A program made the translations under genes and the position numbers. Below the pieces are notes generated by a model that saw nothing but the letters and a program-made list of their open reading frames with translations, was not told the DNA's origin and did no database searches. From Syntrophopropionicum sp964397525 (GTDB lineage: Bacteria; Bacillota; Desulfotomaculia; Desulfotomaculales; Pelotomaculaceae), in assembly GCA_964397525.1 (NCBI GenBank), contig CAYNIY010000035.1, positions 1 through 14,982 on the forward strand: a stretch of 14,982 nt of DNA, in the 5' to 3' direction. Of the stretch, positions 8,013-13,893 are shown piece after piece. The number at the start of each line of letters is the position of its first letter. The stretch's first letter is position 1.

Positions 8013-8280
8013 ATAATATTCCCCTCTCATTACTGTAATTTTTNNNNNNNNNNNNNNNNNNNNNNNNNNNNNNNNNNNNNNNNNNNNNNNNNNNNNNNNN
8101 NNNNNNNNNNNNNNNNNNNNNNNNNNNNNNNNNNNNNNNNNNNTTGTCATCCTGAGCGCAGCGAAGGATCTCACCCCGGATTTTTCACTATCCTTAAAAT
8201 TATATACTGAATTAAGCATTGAGACAACCGCTTGGCGGCACGGCAGGGCATTCAAGCCGCGTCAGCCTTGAGCCTGCAGC
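8013..8280. other. Intergenic stretch with assembly gap and dispersed repeat
   Basis: It contains the ribosome binding site of the 5733-8012 gene (GAGAGGGG, 8028-8021), a 100-N gap (8044-8143) and, touching the gap, a copy of the TGTCATCCTGAGCG repeat (8145-8172). An imperfect hairpin (GCAGG...CAAG / CTTG...CCTGC, about 8244-8278) lies just after the GH130 stop and has no T run. I see no gene. The gap probably broke at the repeat, so hidden sequence, even a small gene, cannot be excluded. Confidence 0.8.
8145..8172 (+). repeat. Dispersed repeat, TGTCATYCTGAG family
   Basis: The sequence begins TGTCATCCTGAGCGCAGCG and continues AAGGATCTC. Read on the minus strand it gives the well-known spurious peptide SFAALRMT. 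Related copies lie at 9302-9330 (plus), 9336-9364 (minus) and 14823-14849 (minus). Confidence 0.85.
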
Positions 8281-9225
8281 TTACAGCGGGCTCCTCTGGT
8301 TTTCCAGGCACATGGCGACAAGGTCGCTGATCAGAGCTGTGCCAACACACATCACTTTATCCGCCCCGCCCCAGTAAATCTTCACCGTGCCGTCCTCTTC
8401 CGGGACTGCGCCGCAGGTAAAGACCACGTTGTGCACATAACCCGTGATCTCCCACTGGTCTTCCGGCTGGAGAATCCAATTGTCAGCTACTCCCAGGATG
8501 CGCGATGGATCGTTCAAATCGTGCAGGATCACACCCAGCCTGTAAACAGCCCCGTCCATCGTGTCAAAAACTCCGTGGTAAATATTCAGCCAGCCGCTTT
8601 CTGTCCTGAAAGGCGTGGCGCCGGGCCCTATTTTCATTTCATCCCAGTGGTAGACAACCGGTTTCACAACAACCCGCGAGTCTCCCCAGTGGATGAGGTC
8701 CGGCGAGTAGGAAATCCACATCGACCAGGGGCTGATTTCAGAATGGGGTCGGTCCAGCCGGACATAACGCCCGCCGAATTTCTGCGGGAATATCGCTATG
8801 TTGCGCCGGTCCACCTGCGTGATCAGGGCAACCCGCTCGACGGAAGCAAAGTCTTTGGTCCTGGCCAGGCCGATCCTCACCCCGTGCCTGGAATAGGCGC
8901 TGTAGGTGATCAGAAACTCACCGTCGATGTGGCAGATGCGCGCGTCTTCAACACCGTACTCCTCGTACTCACCGAAAACCCCTTCCCGCGCCGGGACCAT
9001 GAAAGGCTCGGGCCGCACTTTAAAAGAATAGCCGTCTGTGCTTTCCGCCAGGCCCAGGATGGAGCGGCCGTTCAGTAGGTGCGAGCGAAACAGCATCGTA
9101 TAAAGGCCGTTTGCCTTAACAACACCCGCGTTGTGGACCGTGGCCACAGGGTAGGGCACATCTTCCCTGGTCAGGATTGGATTCCCGGCGTACCGCTTGA
9201 CAACCGGCTCCCTCTTTGAGATCAT
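8281..9225 (-). CDS. GH130 family phosphorylase (beta-mannoside type)
   Basis: A 314-residue single-domain GH130 protein, a normal length for the family. Members with known function split beta-mannosides with phosphate to give alpha-mannose 1-phosphate, though a few are hydrolases. Visible features are RYAGNPILT at 11-19, RSHLLNGRSILGLAESTDGY at 47-66, the catalytic GVED (Asp94), KIGPGATPF at 198-206 facing the active site, YHGVF at 216-220 and VVFTCGAVP at 267-275. The same blocks recur in the C-terminus of the 2307-5675 protein, so the cluster has two GH130 domains. There is no signal peptide. I chose ATG 9225 because AAAGGGGGA lies 6 bases before it; an in-frame ATG at 9261 has no such site and adds residues outside the family. 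Substrate linkage cannot be decided by eye; beta-1,2-mannosides are the best guess. Confidence 0.92.
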   Translation of the reverse strand: MISKREPVVKRYAGNPILTREDVPYPVATVHNAGVVKANGLYTMLFRSHLLNGRSILGLAESTDGYSFKVRPEPFMVPAREGVFGEYEEYGVEDARICHIDGEFLITYSAYSRHGVRIGLARTKDFASVERVALITQVDRRNIAIFPQKFGGRYVRLDRPHSEISPWSMWISYSPDLIHWGDSRVVVKPVVYHWDEMKIGPGATPFRTESGWLNIYHGVFDTMDGAVYRLGVILHDLNDPSRILGVADNWILQPEDQWEITGYVHNVVFTCGAVPEEDGTVKIYWGGADKVMCVGTALISDLVAMCLENQRSPL

Positions 9226-9301
9226 CGCAAATCCCCCTTTCTCCCTGAAAATAGGCTTCAAGTAATTGTCATCCTTAACAAAGTATAAAATACTTTCTTC
9301 T

Positions 9302-9364
9302 TGTCATTCTGAACGCCAGTGAAGAATCTTGGTTTGAGATCCTTCGCTTACCCTCAGGATGACA
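9302..9364. repeat. Inverted pair of the TGTCATYCTGAG repeat
   Basis: Two copies face each other: a plus-orientation copy at 9302-9330 (TGTCATTCTGAACG...GAAGAATCT) and a minus-orientation copy at 9336-9364 (AGATCCTTCG...CAGGATGACA). They are separated by about 5 bases, so the transcript could fold into a long imperfect hairpin. It lies between the GT4 gene ending at 9389 and the GH130 gene starting at 9225, and has no T run typical of a terminator. Confidence 0.8.
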
Positions 9365-9388
9365 TTTATGCTTCTCATCCTCTTCTTC

Positions 9389-10438
9389 TCAAACAGTACC
9401 GGGGACAAGAGGGACAGGTACCTTGTCCACACCAATGATTTTTTGGTAGACTTTGATGTAATCATCCACCATGCGTTCCCTGGAAAACCTTTGCTCCACT
9501 GTCTGCCTGCATTTGCGGCGGGATATCGCCGCCAGGCTGCGCACTGCTTCTGCCGCGGCATTAATGTCGCTGACCAGGAAACCGTTGACCCCGTTTTCGA
9601 TGAGCTCCGGCATGGAGCCCTTGCTGTATGCCACAACAGGAGTGCCGCAGGCATTAGCCTCCACTACGGAAAGCCCGAAGGGCTCATTGAAATTGATCGG
9701 GTGGAGCAGCGCCCTCGCTCCGCCCAGCAGCTTGTCTCTCAACTCCGGCCCCGCGACACCCACATATCTGATCCTTTCGTTGTCGAGATGGGGCTCGACC
9801 TCTGACCTGTAATAATCATGGTCCTGGATCACCCCGGCCAGGATCAGCTTCATCCCGGTCTCGGCAGCTATTTGAATAGCCGCCGCGGCGCCCTTGTCGT
9901 GGTGAATGCGGCCGAAAAACAGCAGGTAGTCTTCCGGTATTTCCTGAAATGTAAAGTTTTCCAGGTCGATCCCGTGGTAGACGGTATCGATATAGTCAAG
10001 CTCCGGCGAGCGGTCAGCGTCGCTGATTGATACGTAATAGGTCTTTTTGTTGTATTTTCTATATACAGGCAGGATTTTCGGTGATGAAAACCCGTGGATG
10101 GTGGACAGCACCGGGGTGTCAGTCAGGCCTGAATAAGAAAGGGGCAGGAAATCAAAGTGATTGTGGATTAAATCGAAATCCCCCGCTCTTTCAAACACCT
10201 CTGATATATGCAGGCACTCCCAGACTTTGGGATCTATGGTCTTGTCCTCTTCGTAGGGCGCAGCAACGATAGCGTGCAGCTTACCCCGCGTCACGGAGTT
10301 GGCCGTGGCGAACAAGGTGACGTCAATTCCTTTTGCAACAAGCCCTTCGGTCAGCAGGGACACCACCCGCTCCCAGGGACCGTAGCCAACTGGGGGCGTC
10401 CTCCAAGCTATGGGAGAAAGCATGGCTATTTTGATCAT
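9389..10438 (-). CDS. GT4 glycosyltransferase with repeat-derived C-terminus
   Basis: A 349-residue GT4 (GT-B fold) glycosyltransferase, different from the other two GT4 proteins here. Motifs are the N-terminal glycine-rich acceptor loop TPPVGYGPWE (14-23), HNHFDFLPL (92-100), STIHGFSSP (112-120), VYHGID (153-158), FFGRIHHDKG (174-183) and the EX7E donor site EPFGLSVVE (252-260) followed by ANACGTPVVAY. It is probably cytoplasmic or loosely membrane-bound. ATG 10438 is preferred because GGAGG (10449-10445) lies 6 bases upstream; a TTG at 10444 directly touches that site. The last residues, DKVPVPLVP, come from a palindromic repeat at 9401-9428 that runs into the gene and supplies the present stop just beyond it. 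It is the first gene of the minus-strand glycan cluster and is divergent from manC. Confidence 0.92.
   Translation of the reverse strand: MIKIAMLSPIAWRTPPVGYGPWERVVSLLTEGLVAKGIDVTLFATANSVTRGKLHAIVAAPYEEDKTIDPKVWECLHISEVFERAGDFDLIHNHFDFLPLSYSGLTDTPVLSTIHGFSSPKILPVYRKYNKKTYYVSISDADRSPELDYIDTVYHGIDLENFTFQEIPEDYLLFFGRIHHDKGAAAAIQIAAETGMKLILAGVIQDHDYYRSEVEPHLDNERIRYVGVAGPELRDKLLGGARALLHPINFNEPFGLSVVEANACGTPVVAYSKGSMPELIENGVNGFLVSDINAAAEAVRSLAAISRRKCRQTVEQRFSRERMVDDYIKVYQKIIGVDKVPVPLVPGTV
9401..9428. repeat. KpnI-core palindromic repeat inside a gene end
   Basis: GGGACAAGAGGGACAGGTAC continues into CTTGTCC. The core GGACAGGTACCTTGTCC is a near palindrome centred on GGTACC. This copy encodes the last residues of the GT4 protein and is the only such copy in the window that overlaps a gene. 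Confidence 0.85.
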
Positions 10439-10569
10439 TTCCAACCTCCGCCAGAATTATCAGTATCCAAATTTAAATAATTAAACACCATTATTAATTC
10501 TTGTTAATGCCGGGAAATACCTCCGTCCGGTATGGTATAATTAATTAAATGGAAAAAGGAGGGATTGCC
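10439..10569. promoter_or_regulatory. Divergent promoter region between the GT4 cluster and manC
   Basis: About 130 bases separate the two divergent starts. On the plus strand TGGTATAAT (10533-10541) is a perfect extended -10, placing the transcript start near 10548, with no clear -35. The ribosome binding site AAGGAGGG (10556-10563) follows and selects ATG 10570. On the minus strand a weaker GATAAT (10461-10456) is the only candidate, so the promoter of the minus-strand cluster is uncertain. Confidence 0.65.
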
Positions 10570-11643
10570 ATGCCTCTCGCAGTTATAATGGCCGGCGGCC
10601 GGGGAGAACGCTTCTGGCCGCGGAGCAGAATGGCCAGGCCGAAGCAATTTTTGAACCTGATCGGTGAAAAATCCATGCTGCAGCTGACCGTGGAAAGGCT
10701 CGAAGGCCTGATCGGGATAACGGACACATATGTTGTAGCCGCTGCTGATTTCAAGGACATCATCCTGGAGCAGGTCCCGTCTCTGCCTGCAGAAAACGTC
10801 ATTGTCGAACCTTTCGGGCGGGATACGGCCGCCGCTATCGGGCTGGCCGCTATGATCCTGGGGAGGAAAAATCCCCAGGAGGTGATGATCGTCCTGCCAG
10901 CCGACCACTACATCGGCAACGTCGGCGAATTTCAGAAAGTGCTGTGGAGCGCCGTCACTGCCGCAGCGCAGGGCGACAATGTCGTCACGCTGGGCATTAC
11001 CCCCCGCAGCCCCGAAACCGGTTACGGCTATATCCATCGCGGCGAGCTGGAGGGCGTCACCGGCGGCATCTCCACCTACAAAGCGCTGCAGTTTATGGAA
11101 AAACCGAATTATGAACGCGCCCTGGAATTCCTGTCCAGCGGCGACTACTTCTGGAACAGCGGCATGTTTGTCTGGCGGATCGACCTGATCCGCTCCATGA
11201 TCGACAAATATATCCCACAGCTGGCCGCGGGCCTGCAAGACATTGAAAGCAGGCTGGACACAGACGCCTACACAAAAACGCTGGAAGCGGTTTACGCGGT
11301 GCTGCCGAGGGTTTCTGTCGATTACGGCCTGATGGAACACGCGGACAATGTCCTGCTGATTCCCTGCGACTTCGGCTGGGACGACATTGGCAACTGGGCC
11401 GCCCTGGATAGGTATGCGGCAAAGGATGAGCTGGGCAACGTCCTGCTGGGGGAAGGCGTTATGCTGGATACGGCTAACACCTATGTGGTCTCAGAGGAAA
11501 GGACCGTGGCATTGGTAGGGGTCGACGACCTGATCATTATCAACGACCAGGACAGCCTGCTGGTCTGTCACAAAAGCCGGGTGCAGGAGATCAAAAGAGT
11601 CGTGCAGGCATTGAAAGAAAAGGGATTGGAACATCTGCTGTAA
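10570..11643 (+). CDS. manC: Mannose-1-phosphate guanylyltransferase (GDP-mannose pyrophosphorylase)
   Basis: A 357-residue enzyme that joins mannose 1-phosphate and GTP to give GDP-mannose and pyrophosphate. The nucleotide-binding signature MAGGRGERFWPRSR at 7-20 is followed by RPKQFLNL (23-30). Further family motifs are VEPFGRDTAAAIGLAA (79-94), VLPADHYI (108-115), ETGYGYI (149-155), FMEKP (175-179), NSGMFVWR (196-203) and FGWDDIGNW (268-276). It lacks the C-terminal cupin isomerase domain of two-function ManC/AlgA proteins, so it should make only GDP-mannose. ATG 10549 is in frame but starts essentially at the predicted transcript start, upstream of the ribosome binding site; ATG 10570 lies 6 bases after AAGGAGGG and begins the family at MPLAVIMAGG. 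It is divergent from three glycosyltransferases and two GH130 domains, which fits supply of GDP-mannose to them. Confidence 0.97.
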   Translation: MPLAVIMAGGRGERFWPRSRMARPKQFLNLIGEKSMLQLTVERLEGLIGITDTYVVAAADFKDIILEQVPSLPAENVIVEPFGRDTAAAIGLAAMILGRKNPQEVMIVLPADHYIGNVGEFQKVLWSAVTAAAQGDNVVTLGITPRSPETGYGYIHRGELEGVTGGISTYKALQFMEKPNYERALEFLSSGDYFWNSGMFVWRIDLIRSMIDKYIPQLAAGLQDIESRLDTDAYTKTLEAVYAVLPRVSVDYGLMEHADNVLLIPCDFGWDDIGNWAALDRYAAKDELGNVLLGEGVMLDTANTYVVSEERTVALVGVDDLIIINDQDSLLVCHKSRVQEIKRVVQALKEKGLEHLL

Positions 11644-11772
11644 GGCAAGTGGGACAAGAGGGACAGGTAAAGCAAGTGGGACAAGAGGGACAGGTACCTT
11701 GTCCCTTTTTGCCAGGGAGTGGGACAAGAGGTGGGACAAGAGGGACAGGTACCTTGTCCCTTTTTGCCAGGT
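11644..11772. repeat. Cluster of tandem KpnI-core repeats after manC
   Basis: A 25-base unit (GCAAGTGGGACAAGAGGGAC and AGGTA) occurs twice, at 11645-11669 and 11672-11696, 27 bases apart. CCTTGTCCCTTTTTGCCAGG also occurs twice (11698-11717 and 11752-11771). Full GGGACAGGTACCTTGTCCC palindromes lie at 11687-11705 and 11742-11760. Read in frame these give strings such as PVPLVPLALP, which are not real proteins. I see no gene here. Confidence 0.9.
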
Positions 11773-11937
11773 AGGGACAGGTACCTCGTCTCTCCAGCCT
11801 GTTTAAACTATTTCTTGCTAATATCCGGATGTCAAGTTGAAAAAAGCAGCAGCGCCGGAGGTTATCTCCAGCGCTGTTTTTATTTTTGACAGGCTTTGAA
11901 GGGAGCGAGTGGACAAGGTACCTGTCCCCCCTGTCCA
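11773..11937. mobile_element. MITE-like element, copy 1, around a bidirectional terminator
   Basis: About 165 bases bounded by AGGGACAGGTACCTCGTC on the left and GGACAAGGTACCTGTCC on the right, which are reverse complements of each other apart from a few bases. Inside are AATATCCGGATGTC, the terminator hairpin, and GGGAGCGAGTGGACAAGG. The same order recurs at 12658-12823. No open frame for a transposase is present, so any movement would need help from elsewhere. Confidence 0.65.
11840..11887. terminator. Bidirectional terminator between manC and the lipocalin gene
   Basis: CAGCGC (11850-11855) and GGAG (11857-11860) pair with CTCC (11866-11869) and GCGCTG (11871-11876), with one mismatch and a 5-base loop. 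TTTTTATTTTT follows on the plus strand, and an A-rich run precedes, giving a T-rich tail on the minus strand. It suits the convergent ends of manC and the lipocalin gene. Confidence 0.85.
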
Positions 11938-12135
11938 CCTAGCGAAGCAAAAGAACCGTCCCCCTGCTTCCCTGTGGAAGCTAAGCCTCATTTTGTTTGA
12001 CTTTAATTATCTTTGAGGTATCAAATCCATAGGCANNNNNNNNNNNNNNNNNNNNNNNNNNNNNNNNNNNNNNNNNNNNNNNNNNNNNNNNNNNNNNNNN
12101 NNNNNNNNNNNNNNNNNNNNNNNNNNNNNNNNNNN
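11938..12135. other. Repeat tail, duplicated 55 bases and assembly gap
   Basis: Positions 11938-11980 hold the tail of the repeat family (GAAGCAAAAGAACCGTCCCC, also seen as a variant at the window's end). Positions 11981-12035 repeat exactly the 55 bases at 12136-12190, on the other side of the 100-N gap at 12036-12135. They encode the last 17 residues and the stop of the lipocalin, so this left copy is very probably an unmerged contig overlap and not a second gene end. Confidence 0.9.
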
Positions 12136-12630
12136 CTAAGCCTCATTTTGTTTGACTTTAATTATCTTTGAGGTATCAAATCCATAGGCAGCTGTAAATG
12201 CGATTAAATCATCATATAGCGTATCGCTGATCCGGGGTTCCCTGCTCAAAATCCACAGATAGTTCTTTGTACTGCTTGTGACTACAGCATAGCGATAATT
12301 TTCTTCATCAAGTTTTATAATATTGTACTCGCCTTTAATCGGCCAGAAGAAACTGACAAGCAGTTTACCGGTACAGCTTTTATCCGGGATCCACGCGGTT
12401 GCTTTTGCCATACTACTCTCCCCGTTTTTGGAGCCAGCATTTATTACTTCTATTTTCTTATCACTTCTAAGATTATAAGTCGCGGTTACATTATCGAGAC
12501 CTCTTTCAAACGAATGAGGCAACCTGGCAATTTCATACCAGGTTCCAAGATAACGCTCCAGTTTCATATTGCATACCGCAGGGATATCTTTTGTGCTGTT
12601 TTCCGGTTTTCCACTTAATAGGCCCATCAT
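12136..12630 (-). CDS. Blc-like lipocalin without a visible signal peptide
   Basis: A 164-residue protein of the bacterial lipocalin family, small beta-barrels that bind lipids or other hydrophobic ligands. The family signature GTWYEIARLPHSFERGL occupies 29-45, followed by VTATYNL (48-54), KATAWIPDKSCTGKLLVSF (76-94), FFWPIKGEYNIIKLD (94-108) and YLWILSREP (124-132). The E. coli relative is an outer-membrane lipoprotein, whereas here the N-terminus (MMGLLSGKPENSTKD) has neither a hydrophobic signal nor a lipobox, so the protein is probably cytoplasmic. AAAGGATGA precedes the start; the second ATG at 12627 is equally possible. A -10 candidate TATAAT lies at 12693-12688 within the repeat element upstream. 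The stop immediately borders the gap, but the duplicated flank confirms the same end. Confidence 0.92.
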   Translation of the reverse strand: MMGLLSGKPENSTKDIPAVCNMKLERYLGTWYEIARLPHSFERGLDNVTATYNLRSDKKIEVINAGSKNGESSMAKATAWIPDKSCTGKLLVSFFWPIKGEYNIIKLDEENYRYAVVTSSTKNYLWILSREPRISDTLYDDLIAFTAAYGFDTSKIIKVKQNEA

Positions 12631-12687
12631 TCATCATCCTTTTGTTTGGTTTCCCTTGAGAGGGCAGGTTCCTTGTCGCTCAAGTCT

Positions 12688-12693
12688 ATTATA
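12688..12693 (-). promoter_or_regulatory. Candidate -10 of the lipocalin gene inside the repeat
   Basis: A perfect TATAAT on the minus strand, 57 bases before the lipocalin start. No convincing -35 is at the right distance. Copy 1 of the element has TTTAAA-like sequence at the equivalent place, so the box may be specific to this copy. Confidence 0.35.
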
Positions 12694-12727
12694 CTATCTG
12701 TTATTAATATCTGGATGTCTATTTAAT

Positions 12728-12773
12728 AAAAAGCAACAGCATTGAGGTTATCTCCAACGCTGCTGCTTTTTTT
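12728..12773. terminator. Bidirectional terminator after the peptidase gene
   Basis: AGCAACAGC (12732-12740) pairs with GCTGCTGCT (12759-12767) with one mismatch, extended inside by GAG/CTC. Seven T (12767-12773) follow on the plus strand, and the five A before the hairpin give TTTTT on the minus strand. It would end the peptidase transcript arriving from the right. Confidence 0.8.
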
Positions 12774-12823
12774 GGCGGGCTGCGACGGGAGCGAGTGGAC
12801 AAGGTACCTGTCCCCCCTGTCCC

Positions 12824-13774
12824 TTAATACTCCCAGTGGACGACGTCTTCCGTGCCGTTAATCACATATCCGGGATACCTTACGCCATATGATGCGGCTA
12901 TTTTTCTCAGGGTTGCGTCCGGGGGTGCTGAAGCGCTCTTTGATTTGGTGAAGGTATACTTATTGCCGTTATTATCGAATATAATTTTTGGATTTGTTTC
13001 AGATGCGTTCCAAAATATAAACATGTCAACTGCGTTTCTGGTTACATGGTAACTTTTTAAGCCCGGCCTGACATCCAATTTGAAACATTTGACCATCTCC
13101 GCCGCCGCGTTTATTGATGAGTTTAGATCATCATGGACCCAATTAATATCAATTTTATCATTTTGGGGAACAGCTGAAGGATCCAGGCCTTCCCTGGCAA
13201 TTTTCCAGGAATAATACATCAGCCAATTTCTTTCTTCAGATCTCCACGTCTCCAGTATTATGTAATTCGGCGAGCCCAGGGCATTCAGAAATCCCCTCAA
13301 GGATGAGGCGAAGGCGGAATTCAGACTGCTGATACTCGCACTGCACGGATAAACAGAACACCAATCAGAACCGCTGCGTTTTTTAACTTTGATGTTTGCG
13401 CTTTTAGTGTCCGTTAATTTCCAGTCGGTTACATGGAAGCTCACAGTATAGTTTCCCATTTGGTCAGGGGCCGGTGTCCAGCTGAACGTCCGGGTAACAG
13501 GATCGAAAACGGCTCCTTTGGGCATTCCGGTGGCAAAATAATTGAAGAGCTCTGAATCAGGTCCAACAGTGCTCAGGGAAAACTGCAGCGGTATCCCTAC
13601 ATCAGCAGCTTTATCGCCGGGGATCACTAATACGGGAGGTCCAGCTTCCACGACATCAGGTCCTGTTGATACAGAACTCTCGAGTGTATTTTGCGCATAA
13701 GCTTTTACACTAATCAGAAGCAAAACAGACATAATCAATAAAAGCACTATTGGTATAAAATGATTCTTCTTCAA
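12824..13774 (-). CDS. Secreted Ig-like plus M15-type peptidase
   Basis: A 316-residue secreted protein. Residues 1-27 are a signal peptide (KKNH, then a hydrophobic stretch, with likely cleavage after AYA). Residues of about 45-132 form a He_PIG-type Ig fold (GIPLQFSLS, FDPVTRTFSWTPAPDQMGNY, VSFHVTD). Residues of about 140-316 resemble M15-family peptidoglycan peptidases: TWRSEERNWLMYY (176-188), SYHVTRNAVD (241-250) giving a His243-x6-Asp250 zinc pair, and EDVVHWEY (309-316) giving Asp310 and His313. An Asp three residues before the last His is the arrangement of L-Ala-D-Glu endopeptidases (Ply500/CwlK type), so cell-wall cleavage is likely. The similarity is at motif level only. The start is TTG 13774, with AAGGA 7 bases upstream. 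KpnI-core palindromes lie on both sides of the gene, and the preceding gene is separated by a terminator. Confidence 0.78.
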   Translation of the reverse strand: MKKNHFIPIVLLLIMSVLLLISVKAYAQNTLESSVSTGPDVVEAGPPVLVIPGDKAADVGIPLQFSLSTVGPDSELFNYFATGMPKGAVFDPVTRTFSWTPAPDQMGNYTVSFHVTDWKLTDTKSANIKVKKRSGSDWCSVYPCSASISSLNSAFASSLRGFLNALGSPNYIILETWRSEERNWLMYYSWKIAREGLDPSAVPQNDKIDINWVHDDLNSSINAAAEMVKCFKLDVRPGLKSYHVTRNAVDMFIFWNASETNPKIIFDNNGNKYTFTKSKSASAPPDATLRKIAASYGVRYPGYVINGTEDVVHWEY

Positions 13775-13801
13775 TCTTTAATCCTTCTTATCATATAAAT
13801 T

Positions 13802-13828
13802 AAAAAAGCCAACTCCTTAAAAGTCGGC
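13802..13828 (-). terminator. Terminator of the acyltransferase gene
   Basis: On the minus strand GCCGACT pairs with AGTTGGC (one G-T pair) around TTTAAGG, followed by TTTTTT. It lies about 66 bases after the acyltransferase stop. A TATAAT just upstream on the same strand (13835-13830) could belong to the peptidase gene, in which case the hairpin would sit in its leader. Confidence 0.7.
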
Positions 13829-13870
13829 GATTATAGGTCAATCCTTTATAATTTATTTTAATCAAGGAAA

Positions 13871-13893
13871 GCAGGGACAGGTTCCTTGTCCCA
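13871..13893. repeat. KpnI-core palindromic repeat, degenerate copy
   Basis: GGGACAGGTTCCTTGTCCC, with GGTTCC in place of GGTACC. It abuts the stop codon of the acyltransferase gene exactly. Confidence 0.8.

Larger units (their letters stand above)
12658..12823. mobile_element. MITE-like element, copy 2
   Basis: It is collinear with the copy at 11773-11937: a degenerate left end (GGCAGGTTCCTTGTCGCTC), AATATCTGGATGTC, a terminator hairpin, then GGGAGCGAGTGGACAAGG and the right end GGACAAGGTACCTGTCC. The shared parts differ at scattered positions, so the copies are old. It fills nearly all of the space between the lipocalin start and the peptidase stop, and therefore carries the lipocalin's likely promoter and the peptidase's terminator. 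Confidence 0.65.

Noticed and set aside
8244..8278. Hairpin after the GH130 stop as a terminator
   Set aside because: The pairing is imperfect and there is no T run on the minus strand.
10504..11340. Minus-strand frame of 278 residues opposite manC
   Set aside because: manC has complete family motifs, a ribosome binding site and a promoter; the opposite frame has none of these.
11641..11772. Possible CRISPR array because of repeated palindromic units
   Set aside because: Units are unequally spaced, there are no unique spacers of constant length, and no cas genes are present.
11491..11938. Minus-strand frames rich in PVPLVP and CPSCPTC
   Set aside because: They are translations of the tandem KpnI-core repeats, not proteins.
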